Assembly: GCA_021521415.1 (NCBI GenBank)
Contig: JAIQDT010001943.1
Span: 124,001 to 188,000, forward strand
Source of the DNA: Bidens hawaiensis
Taxonomy: Eukaryota > Streptophyta > Magnoliopsida > Asterales > Asteraceae
DNA length: 64,000 bases
Direction: 5' to 3'
The notes beneath the pieces are model-generated. The model searched no databases and was not told the origin of the DNA. It saw only the letters and a program-made list of their open reading frames with translations. The translations under genes and the position numbers were made by a program. Below are positions 23,520 to 33,113 of this stretch, piece after piece (the first letter of the stretch is position 1; each line of letters begins with the position of its first letter).

Positions 23520-24173
23520 TGTTTTGGTTTTATGTTTCCATAACTTTATATTATCTAATGGGTTGACCGTCCCGCATGATGTTAAGGCGGGTGCATCCCA
23601 AAACGTTTATGCGCATGCGGAAAGGGAACTAACCTCCCCGCATGGCGGGAACATTGAGAGCTAGTTTGTCTGAAGCTCCAAGATGGAATTGACTTCAACA
23701 TGACTGATCACTATGTTGAAATACCAAGACCACCTGGAGAATCTACAAATGAAACTCAATGTCCCTAACTGCGAGAAGGTTACGCACCTACCCGCAGCAA
23801 AGAAATGTCCTTCACGCAGAAAGCTATGCGCACAAAGTTATACGCGCAGAACACTTAGTCTATTCTCCAGATGTAAGGAGATTATTCCCGCCCAAAAGGA
23901 AACAGTAGCGTGTTTCAGAGATTTCCACTTTTTACTGTACAACTGATAAAAGCACCTGAAAAAGCACACTGTAACATGAAAAGTCAACTGTCAGCCACCC
24001 TACTCCCACCAACCGCAGACCTGCATGTCCTGTCCAAATCAAATCAGAATCTTTTATCCACTCCTCCACTTTTAAATAAATAATAATAATTTCCATACTT
24101 TATCATCATTACACCTAGATATGAAAAGATTACAATCCCCTAAAGCAAGGGATTGTGTTCCCTTGAGTTTGCC

Positions 24174-24181
24174 TATAAATA
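24174..24181 (+). promoter_or_regulatory. TATA box of the chromovirus LTR
   Basis: TATAAATA in the context TTTGCCTATAAATATG, followed by an AC-rich leader. The copy in the 3' LTR is at 31,212-31,219. Confidence 0.7.
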
Positions 24182-24451
24182 TGTAACCTAAATTATCACC
24201 CAAAACACACTTCAAACTTCTCTCTTAAAGTTGCAAATTGCACTAATCATCGCCCAAGCATCCGTTTGATTTTCAATTCCGTTCCTGTTACTAGGTAAGC
24301 CGAGATTATAACCTTGAGATCTACTTTCCAACCCTTATATTCTCCTATTTCTTATATACTTCTTGTTATTTAATCATATTCTAGACCTTCAATTCCGAGG
24401 CCAACACCAAGAAAACCCGAATCTCGATTAATCCCTTAACAAAAACCACAG

Positions 24452-25223
24452 GTGAGTCTCACAGCCCCTATTTTCACTATTTTCACTGTTTTTAAACTGT
24501 TTTCGGGGCGAGGGACACGTACTTAAATTACGATTTATCATGGTATACTTACAAGTTATGCAAACGATTGTGTTTAAATTATGTTTCATGATGAGCAATG
24601 CAAACGGTTATCTATGGTTTACGATGTATGTGCGCCAGAATTCGAGTAAGTGATCACTTTACCATTGGAACTCTAAGGGTAGGGACTGCTGGTTTGATCA
24701 ACCCACTCGTAGGGGTCGCACCTCTTTGCATGGACGAGTGCCTAGTATGGTCATGGGGCAGTACTATGGGATTGAGCCCGCTCGTAGGGGTCGCACCTCT
24801 TTGCATGGACGAGCGCCTTGTTTTCCGGCACAACGTCCGCGCGTAACCCGCGGGACGGTATTATTGATTAGCTCGTAGGGGCAACGCCTCTTTGCATAGA
24901 CGAGCACGGTTTTTCAGAAATGTCCACGCGTAACCCGCGGGACGGTATTACATTATTTTAGCTCGTAGTGGCAGCGCCACTTTGCATGGACGAGCACGTT
25001 TTCCAGAAACGTTAGCGCGTAACCCGCGGAACGGTTCTATCAGAAATATGTTGTCAGATCTATGTTTTCATGCGGTTTATCAAGCATATGTTTAGACATG
25101 AAATCAGAAATGTGTTTCAATATGATTTTCGCCAAGACTATGATGCAATACGATTTATCAAGTTACTAAAACTTGTGAACTCACTCAGTTTATACTGATT
25201 CAAATGTTTTACGTGTCTTTCAG
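24452..25223 (+). other. Candidate intron in the chromovirus leader
   Basis: ACCACAG|GTGAGT at 24,451/24,452 is a near-perfect plant donor. GTGTCTTTCAG|GAG at 25,223 is a good acceptor with a pyrimidine tract. Splicing would remove the hairpin array. This is a signal-based inference only. Confidence 0.35.
24706..24994 (+). repeat. Four 33-nt hairpin units with compensatory stems
   Basis: Units at 24,706-24,738, 24,781-24,813, 24,872-24,904 and 24,962-24,994. Each is CTCGT, a 6-bp inner stem with a 3-base loop, the constant TTGCAT(G/A)G, then ACGAG. The inner stems are AGGGGT/ACCTCT twice, AGGGGC/GCCTCT and AGTGGC/GCCACT, so paired bases change together. After units 2-4 comes a second dyad (GTCC...GGAC or GTT...AAC) around CGCGTAACCCGCGG. 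The 3' LTR repeats the array at 31,744-32,032. Confidence 0.85.
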
Positions 25224-25547
25224 GAGATAACTAGGTAGCGCATGGAGTCACACTTAGAGCACCTCACGCTGAACATCTAAAACTAGCTTTTTGGAAGATT
25301 TTAGTTCTATCCCTTCGATGCGCGTGGTTGTTCCCGCCGCGCAAGGGGATATGGCGTGAAAATCTTCAACAGTTTTTATACTTGGATGTTTTTATGAAAT
25401 TTTTAAACAATGTAATGTATTTGTATTAAACATTTCATGCGCAATGAAAATCTTACTTTGAATGTTTGCAATGGCCCGTGCTTAATTATCAATCCCCACT
25501 CGCGCGCGCCCGGCTGTTTCCGCCGTTCAGGGCCGGGTGTGATAGAT

Positions 25548-25559
25548 TGGTATCAGAGC
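25548..25559 (+). other. Primer-binding site, initiator tRNA-Met type
   Basis: TGGTATCAGAGC lies 3 bases after the LTR end. Confidence 0.9.
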
Positions 25560-25773
25560 ACTGGTTATAGCGAACTAGGAAAAGAAGTTTTAACCTAAAC
25601 TATAACCGTTGGGGAATCGCATGAAATATTTTTCAAAGAAAATATTGTCAAAAGAAACTATACACACACTTAGGAACACGGGTCACACAGTGTCTAGTGA
25701 ATAAAGATAAGGACATTATGTGCTCAGAGTACATGCGCTAAGTTTGATATATTTTCACTCTTTTAAAGCGAGA

Positions 25774-27117
25774 ATGCCTCCAACTAGAGCCAAGGGAATT
25801 ACCATGACACCCGAGGAACTCGCGGAAATAATCGCGCAAGCGATCGCAACACATGAGGCCAGCAAGGCCGAATCTAGTCAGGGTCGTCAGGAGAACGAGG
25901 CCCCAGAACCCGAATCAGGAGCCTTGGACAAAGGGTGCTCTTATAAGACATTTATGGCCTGTAGGCCTTGGCCATTCAAGGGTACCGAAGGGGCCATTGG
26001 GCTCTACAACTGGATTGATAAGATGGAGACAGTTCTCTCCATTAGCGGATGTAGTGAGAACCAGAAGGTCCTTTACGCGACCTGCATGTTCCAAGAGGCA
26101 GCTTCGTCTTGGTGGAAGCTTCAAGTGAAGACCTTGGGGCGAGAAGTTGCTCTTCACAAGACCTGGGAGGAGCTGAAGGAAATGATGATGAGAAAGTTCT
26201 GCTCTAGCGTAGAAATTCAGAGTCTGCAGCAGGAATTCTGGAACCACGCCATGATAGGAATGGATATCGATGCCTACAACAACCGGTTCAACGAGCTTTG
26301 CCAGTTGGTGCCAGACATGGCAAACACGGAGGAAAAGAAGATCGAGAGGTATATCTTTGGGTTACCTCCTGTTGTTAGGGTTCCGCTCAACGCCGCAGCA
26401 CCTCCAACCTTTGATGAGGCGGTAGCGCGGGCCATCACCCTTACAAGGGATACGGTCCGTGCGGGTATGTTGACTACGCGCGGAAACGAGCAGCAAATCT
26501 CTGACTCCAAGAGGAAATGGAACTCTCACCACCGAGGGTCCGACTCCAAGCAGCCACCGTTCAAGAAGCAAGAAAGCGCAAGGACTTACGAGATTCAGGC
26601 CGCGGAGCCACCGCGAAAAGGATACAGCGGGCCTCGCCCATGGTGCAGCAAATGCAAGTATCACCACGAGGGTGAATGCGCAAGAATCGAATGCGCCAAA
26701 TGTGGCAGACCAGGGCACAAGACGATGAATTGCCGTATCAAAGAAGCTGGAGCGAGCGACAACTGCTACGCATGCGGGAAGCCAGGGCATTTTAGTCGGG
26801 ATTGCCCGCAAAAGGGAAACCAAGCTCGCGGGAGAGCTTTTGTGATCGGCGCGGGCGAAGCAAAAGAAGAGCCGAATGTAGTAACTGGTACGTTTCTACT
26901 TAACGACCATTTTGCATCTGTCTTATTTGATACTGGCGCTGACCTAAGTTTCATATCCACGGAGTTTAAAAACTCCCTAGGCCTAGCGACCAGTAGGCTA
27001 GACATACCTTATACTATAGAACTGGCCAATGGTAGACAGTTGTGCGCGAACGAAAGGACTGAGCAATGTGTATTAGTCATGGAGGTCACGGGTTCAATAT
27101 TAACTTGTTGCCAATAG
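25774..27117 (+). CDS. Chromovirus gag-protease
   Basis: I start at the Met of MPPTRAKG (25,774); an upstream in-frame Met at 25,720 is less like the family. The retrotransposon gag domain spans residues about 80-200 (WWKLQVKTLG and a EFWNHAMIGMD-type segment). Two zinc knuckles follow (CAKCGRPGHKTMNC and CYACGKPGHFSRDC). The aspartic protease active site is LFDTGADLSFIS. The frame ends at TAG 27,115 soon after a probable one-base loss near 27,090, which pushes the end of the protease out of frame. Confidence 0.9.
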   Translation: MPPTRAKGITMTPEELAEIIAQAIATHEASKAESSQGRQENEAPEPESGALDKGCSYKTFMACRPWPFKGTEGAIGLYNWIDKMETVLSISGCSENQKVLYATCMFQEAASSWWKLQVKTLGREVALHKTWEELKEMMMRKFCSSVEIQSLQQEFWNHAMIGMDIDAYNNRFNELCQLVPDMANTEEKKIERYIFGLPPVVRVPLNAAAPPTFDEAVARAITLTRDTVRAGMLTTRGNEQQISDSKRKWNSHHRGSDSKQPPFKKQESARTYEIQAAEPPRKGYSGPRPWCSKCKYHHEGECARIECAKCGRPGHKTMNCRIKEAGASDNCYACGKPGHFSRDCPQKGNQARGRAFVIGAGEAKEEPNVVTGTFLLNDHFASVLFDTGADLSFISTEFKNSLGLATSRLDIPYTIELANGRQLCANERTEQCVLVMEVTGSILTCCQ

Positions 27118-30100
27118 ACTTGGGAAGTTTTGACATTGTAATAGGTATGGATTAGTTAGTCGAGAACCACGCGGAAGTTATTTGCCATGAGAAGCAGGTT
27201 CGGGTCCCACTGTTGAACGGAGAAACCTTGGTAATTCAAGGGGAAAGAAGGGGAGTTGCGACAAAACTGATTTCGTGCCTAAAGGCGCGCAAGTGCCTAA
27301 GGAAAGGGTGCTACGCCTTCCTGGCGCATGTAGTAGAGAAGAAAGGAGATGAGCGAAGAATTGAAGACTTACCAGTAGTGCGCGAATTTCCAGAAGTTTT
27401 TCCTGAAGATTTGCCCGGATTACCGCCGCCGCGACAAGTCGAGTTTCGAATTGATTTAGTCCCAGGAGCTGCGCCAGTAGCTCGAGCGCCTTATCGACTA
27501 GCTCCATCTGAGATGCAAGAGCTATCCAATCAGTTACATGAACTATTGGATAAGGGTTTCATACGCCCAAGCTTTTCACCTTGGGGAGCTCCAGTACTGT
27601 TTGTTAAGAAGAAGGATGGTTCGTTCAGAATGTGTATTGACTACAGGGAGCTGAACAGGCTGACAGTCAAGAATCGGTACCCCTTACCGAGGATTGACGA
27701 CTTATTTGACCAGTTGCAGGGATCCAGTTATTATTCGAAGATAGATCTACGGTCAGGATACCACCAACTTAGGGTCCATGAGGAAGATGTGCCGAAAACA
27801 GCCTTCCGAACTAGATACGGCCATTATGAGTTCTTAGTGATGCCTTTCGGGCTAACTAATGTGCCGGCTGTATTCATGGATCTGATGAACCGCGTGTGCA
27901 AACCATACTTGGACAAGTTTGTGATTGTGTTTATAGATGATATTCTGATTTACTCTCGAACCAAGGCCGAGCATGAGCAACACCTGAGATTGATTTTGGA
28001 ATTGTTGAGGAAAGAAAAGTTGTATGCGAAGTTTTCCAAGTGTGAGTTTTGGCTTAGAGAAGTTCACTTTCTCGGTCACGTTGTAAACGAGAAAGGAATA
28101 CACGTTGATCCTTCCAAAGTCAAGGCCATCGAAAACTGGGAAGCGCCAAAAACCCCAACTGAGGTGAGGCAATTCCTAGGACTAGCTGGCTACTATCGAC
28201 GCTTCATTGAGAACTTCTCCAAGATAGCTCTACCTCTGACCGCGCTAACTCAGAAAGACAAGAAGTTTGTTTGGGGCGAAAATCAGGAAGCGGCGTTTCA
28301 AATGTTGAAACAGAAGTTATGTAGTGCACCAATTTTGTCTCTGCCTGAGGGGACGGATGACATCGTCGTCTACTGCGACGCATCACATCAAGGACTCGGA
28401 TGTGTCCTTATGCAGAGAAACAAAGTCATAGCGTACGCCTCTCGTCAGCTCAAGGTCAATGAAAGGAACTATACCACGCACGATCTGGAACTTGGAGCAG
28501 TTGTTTTCGCGCTAAAAATTTGGCGCCATTATCTTTATGGTACAAAGTGTTTGATTTTTACGGATCACAAGAGCCTTCAACACATACTTGATCAGAAGGA
28601 TTTAAACATGAGGCAACGAAGATGGGTTGAGTTATTGAATGATTATGATTGTGAAATAAAGTATCATCCTGGAAAGGCGAATGTGGTAGCAGACGCTCTA
28701 AGTAGGAAAGAGCGAGCAAGGACGCTACGAGTTAAGGCTCTAAGATTGACCATTCGCGCAGATCTCACCACCCGCATCCGAGACGCTCAGCAAGAAGCCT
28801 TGAAACCAGAGTTTGTTAAAAACGAATCCCTTGGGGGTATGATTAAGAGTTTGGAACTTAAAGAGAACGGCAATCTATATTTCGCTAACCGCATATGGGT
28901 CCCTCTCAAGGGAGGATTACGCGAGCAAGTATTAAACGAAGCTCACAAGACGCGGTATTCCATACATCCTGGCGCAGACAAGATGTACCAAGATGTTAAA
29001 GCGCTGTATTGGTGGCCCAATCTGAAGGGCGCCATCGCGATGTATGTCAGTAAGTGCCTGACGTGTTCGAAGATAAAGGCTGAATACCAGAAACCATCAG
29101 GGTTGCTTCAACAGCCAGAAATTCCCATGTGGAAGTGGGAACAAATCTCTATGGACTTCATTACCAAACTGCCAATGACACCTGAGGGTTACGACACGAT
29201 CTGGGTTATTGTAGATCGGCTAACTAAGTCAGCACACTTCCTGCTGATCAAGGAAACCGATAAGATGGAAAAGTTAGCCCGATTGTATATTCGAGAAGTA
29301 GTTTCAAAACATGGAGTCCCGGTGTCCATCATTTCTGATAGAGATAGTCGATTCACCTCAAGATTTTGGAGATCGTTACAAGGGGCTTTAGGTACTCGTC
29401 TTGACATGAGTACAGCTTATCATCCCCAAACGGATGGACAAAGCGAGCGAACAATCCAGACATTGGAAGATATGTTGCGCGCGTGCGCAATCGATTTCGG
29501 GGGAAGCTGGGATACTCATCTCCCATTGGTTGAATTTTCATACAACAACAGTTATCACACAAGCCTCAAGGCTGCGCCGTTTGAAGCTTTGTATGGGCGC
29601 AAGTGTAGATCCCCACTGTGCTGGGCTGAAGTGGGTGACAAGCAAATGACTGGTCCAGAATTGATCCAAGAAACAACAGACAAGATTTTTCAGATACGGG
29701 ATCGCCTTAAGACAGCGCGCGACAGACAGAAGAGCTACGCAGATGTGCGAAGGAAACCGTTGGAGTTTCAAGTAGGGGATAGAGTACTTTTGAAAGTCTC
29801 TCCATGGAAAGGAGTCCCCCGTTTCGGCAAGCGAGGAAAGTTGAATCCGCGCTACATTGGACCATTTGAGATCCTGGAAAGGATCGGTCCGGTTGCTTAT
29901 AAACTCCGTTTACCCGCCGAACCCAGTGGAGTTCATGATACGTTTCATGTGTCCAACCTCAAAAAGTGTTTATCTGACGAAACGTTGATTTTACCGTTGG
30001 AAGAGATTCACATCGACAAACAACTGCACTTCGTAGAAGAACCTATAGCCGTAACCGATTGGAAAGAACAAAAGTTGCGCAGAAGTCGAATCAAGTTAGT

Positions 30101-30218
30101 AAAGGTTCAATGGAACTCAAGGCGTGGGCCTGAATTCACTTGGGAAAGAGAAGATCAAATGCGCCAGAAATACCCATACCTCTTTCAAAGCATGGCTCCT
30201 GCCAGCAACGTCTCCTAA
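27118..30218 (+). pseudogene. Chromovirus pol: RT, RNase H, integrase, chromodomain
   Basis: In the pol frame the protease end is readable from about 27,090. One TAG (27,153-27,155) lies where Trp is normal (GMDWL context); after it about 1,020 codons are open to 30,218. [29 protein letters not shown] and the catalytic FIDD. RNase [11 protein letters not shown] and FTDHKSL. Integrase: the zinc domain ending CLTCSKIK, D in [10 protein letters not shown] in SDRDSRFTS and E in GQSERTIQ. The C-terminus (last 60 residues) has the [18 protein letters not shown] pattern of a chromodomain, which in this family directs insertion to particular chromatin. Only one stop and one shift separate it from an open polyprotein. 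Confidence 0.92.
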
Positions 30219-30251
30219 ATTTCGGGACGAATACTCTTAACAGGGGGAGAA

Positions 30252-32582
30252 TGTGACACCCGGTAATTTCCCAATCCTATAAATTAGGTGATTGTGAATT
30301 TTATGCGCGCTATGTTAGAATCAGCGCGGGCATTTGTTATATGCGCCCTGCGCGAGCGTGCTATGTTAGTCAGCGCGGGCATGTTATGTGCGCCCTGCGC
30401 GAGCGCGCTATGTTAGAATCAGCGCGGGTATTTGTTATGTGCGCCCTGCGCGAGCGCGCTATGTTAGAATCAGCGCGGGAATTTGTTATGTGCACCCTGC
30501 GCGAGCGCGCCATGTTAAGAACCAGCGTGGGCATATGTTATATGCGCCATGCGCGAGTGTTTTGGTTTTATGTTTCCATAACTTTATATTATCTAATGGG
30601 TTGACCGTCCCGCATGATGTTAAGGCGGGTGCATCCCAAAACGTTTATGCGCATGCGGAAAGGGAACTAACCTCCCCGCATGGCGGGAACATTGAGAGCT
30701 AGTTTGTCTGAAGCTCCAAGATGGAATTGACTTCAACATGACTGATCACTATGTTGAAATACCAAGACCACCTGGAGAATCTACAAATGAAACTCAATGT
30801 CCCTAACTGCGAGAAGGTTACGCACCTACCCGCAGCAAAGAAATGTCCTTCACGCAGAAAGCTATGCGCACAAAGTTATACGCGCAGAACACTTAGTCTA
30901 TTCTCCAGATGTAAGGAGATTATTCCCGCCCAAAAGGAAACAGTAGCGTGTTTCAGAGATTTCCACTTTTTACTGTACAACTGACAAAAGCACCTGAAAA
31001 AACACACTGTAACATGAAAAGTCAACTGTCAGCCACCCTACTCCCACCAACCGCAGACCTGCATGTCCTGTCCAAATCAAATCAGAATCTTTTATCCACT
31101 CCTCCACTTTTAAATAAATAATAATAATTTCCATACTTTATCATCATTACACCTAGATATGAAAAGATTACAATCCCCTAAAGCAAGGGATTGTGTTCCC
31201 TTGAGTTTGCCTATAAATATGTAACCTAAATTATCACCCAAAACACACTTCAAACTTCTCTCTTAAAGTTGCAAATTGCACTAATCATCGCCCAAGCATC
31301 CGTTTGATTTTCAATTCCGTTCCTGTTACTAGGTAAGCCGAGATTATAACCTTGAGATCTACTTTCCAACCCTTATATTCTCCTATTTCTTATATACTTC
31401 TTGTTATTTAATCATATTCTAGACCTTCAATTCCGAGGCCAACACCAAGAAAACCCGAATCTCGATTAATCCCTTAACAAAAACCACAGGTGAGTCTCAC
31501 AGCCCCTATTTTCACTATTTTCACTGTTTTTAAACTGTTTTCGGGGCGAGGGACACGTACTTAAATTACGATTTATCATGGTATACTTACAAGTTATGCA
31601 AACGATTGTGTTTAAATTATGTTTCATGATGAGCAATGCAAACGGTTATCTATGGTTTACGATGTATGTGCGCCAGAATTCGAGTAAGTGATCACTTTAC
31701 CATTGGAACTCTAAGGGTAGGGACTGCTGGTTTGATCAACCCACTCGTAGGGGTCGCACCTCTTTGCATGGACGAGTGCCTAGTATGGTCATGGGGCAGT
31801 ACTATGGGATTGAGCCCGCTCGTAGGGGTCGCACCTCTTTGCATGGACGAGCGCCTTGTTTTCCGGCACAACGTCCGCGCGTAACCCGCGGGACGGTATT
31901 ATTGATTAGCTCGTAGGGGCAACGCCTCTTTGCATAGACGAGCACGGTTTTTCAGAAATGTCCACGCGTAACCCGCGGGACGGTATTACATTATTTTAGC
32001 TCGTAGTGGCAGCGCCACTTTGCATGGACGAGCACGTTTTCCAGAAACGTTCGCGCGTAACCCGCGGAACGGTTCTATCAGAAATATGTTGTCAGATCTA
32101 TGTTTTCATGCGGTTTATCAAGCATATGTTTAGACATGAAATCAGAAATGTGTTTCAATATGATTTTCGCCAAGACTATGATGCAATACGATTTATCAAG
32201 TTACTAAAACTTGTGAACTCACTCAGTTTATACTGATTCAAATGTTTTACGTGTCTTTCAGGAGATAACTAGGTAGCGCATGGAGTCACACTTAGAGCAC
32301 CTCACGCTGAACATCTAAAACTAGCTTTTTGGAAGATTTTAGTTCTATCCCTTCGATGCGCGTGGTTGTTCCCGCCGCGCAAGGGGATATGGCGTGGAAA
32401 TCTTCAACAGTTTTTATACTCGGATGTTTTTATGAAATTTTTAAACAATGTAATGTATTTGTATTAAACATTTCATGCGCAATGAAAATCTTACTTTGAA
32501 TGTTTGCAATGGCCCGTGCTTAATTATCAATCCCCACTCGCGCGCGCCCGGCTGTTTCCGCCGTTCAGGGCCGGGTGTGACA
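30252..32582 (+). repeat. 3' LTR of the chromovirus
   Basis: 2,331 bp, nearly identical to 23,214-25,544. It is preceded by the polypurine tract CAGGGGGAGAA (30,241-30,251) and followed by TGAAC. Confidence 0.93.
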
Positions 32583-32587
32583 TGAAC
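32583..32587. repeat. Target-site duplication TGAAC (right) of the chromovirus
   Basis: Identical to 23,209-23,213. Confidence 0.95.
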
Positions 32588-32879
32588 ATTGTTCACGTAT
32601 AAATAGAAGACGAACCTAGTTTGTTAACATCCCCTAACGAACTAGAGTTCACTTCGTTACATACACTTAAATAACGAAACACCCCCTGATTCGTTAACAT
32701 GCCCTAACAAATCAGGAGGGAATAAGTTTAAGTCTTAGTTCGCTAACATCCCCAAGCGAACTAGACTTTACATTTAACGAACTAGACAATAATTAAACTA
32801 ATTATTACATTAAATATAAAACAAAAACCATTAACGATAATTACAAAGACTCAAGACGCAAAACCGTGCACTAACAACA
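32588..32879 (-). repeat. Copia 5' LTR, 5' segment
   Basis: This continues the LTR interrupted at 23,213. I end it at ACTAACAACA (32,879), which on the minus strand reads TGTTGTTAGT, giving a TGTTG...CAACA LTR of about 520 bp. It holds a CTATTTATA promoter-like box (minus strand, about 32,597-32,605) and several copies of the TAACGAACTAG motif also seen in the leader. The outer boundary is inferred from the TG/CA rule. Confidence 0.55.
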
Positions 32880-33113
32880 TTTTTGGCCCGAAATTTACGT
32901 GATGTTACAATAAGCCAAATCATATAACTAGTCAATTCCGATAGCCAACCCGAGTTCTATTGATAAAACTTAAGTGTTTTCATATACCTAATTGTTCAAG
33001 GTCTTTGAAGTGTCAGAGTCTTAGCGGGTAGGGATCCTTAAAGTATTTCGGTTAAAGTTTAGAAATCTCTAATGAATTCTAATTCGCTGAAACCTTTGGC
33101 TCTGATACCAATC
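32880..33113 (-). other. Leader of a minus-strand Ty3/gypsy element with primer site
   Basis: Read on the minus strand, TGGTATCAGAGCC (33,098-33,110) is an initiator tRNA-Met primer site, 3 bases from the LTR that starts at 33,114. The rest of this element's body must lie beyond the copia insertion, left of the window. Confidence 0.65.

Larger units (their letters stand above)
23214..25544 (+). repeat. 5' LTR of the chromovirus
   Basis: 2,331 bp. The last bases are GTGTGATA where the 3' LTR has GTGTGACA. It contains five GC-rich direct repeats (23,267-23,519), a TATA box (24,174-24,181), a candidate leader intron (24,452-25,223) and four structured hairpin units (24,706-24,994). The predicted transcript would start near 24,205, which makes R-U5 unusually long, about 1.3 kb. 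Short frames in it are not genes. Confidence 0.92.
23214..32582 (+). mobile_element. Chromovirus-type Ty3/gypsy retrotransposon (probably Tekay clade)
   Basis: It is bounded by TGAAC duplications (23,209-23,213 and 32,583-32,587) and two LTRs of 2,331 bp that start TGTGACACCCGG and end CCGGGTGTGACA. It has an iMet primer site, gag-protease, RT, RNase H, integrase, a chromodomain-like C-terminus and a polypurine tract (CAGGGGGAGAA). By eye the LTRs differ at about seven sites, so it is the youngest insertion of the nest. A frame break and a TAG between protease and RT separate its two frames. Chromovirus fits the domain order and C-terminus; the Tekay label is from overall resemblance. Confidence 0.92.
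3864..32879 (-). mobile_element. Minus-strand SIRE-type Ty1/copia retrotransposon, interrupted by nested insertions
   Basis: Its pieces collect into one element when read on the minus strand: 5' LTR (32,588-32,879 plus 22,986-23,213), iMet-type primer site (22,971-22,983), long leader, gag (21,935 downward), protease, integrase, reverse transcriptase (16,012) and RNase H (to 4,657), then a pol-distal spacer to 3,864. An Athila element splits the RT and a chromovirus splits the LTR. Without these insertions about 9.0 kb belongs to it in the window. The 3' LTR lies beyond the left edge or is lost. Many stops look like C-to-T decay (CAA to TAA, CGA to TGA), typical of methylated old insertions. 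Confidence 0.8.

Noticed and set aside
23303..23946. Repeat-containing small frames in the chromovirus LTR (also at 30,341-30,984)
   Set aside because: They read through GC-rich tandem repeats in noncoding LTR, are duplicated only because the LTR is, and have no domain.
24706..24994. CRISPR-like array
   Set aside because: Regular repeats with spacers, but in a plant LTR, with structured units and no cas genes; spacers are themselves repeated.
25548..25559. tRNA gene fragment
   Set aside because: Matches only the primer-binding complement of initiator tRNA-Met; no tRNA fold around it. The same holds at 22,971, 33,098 and 7104.
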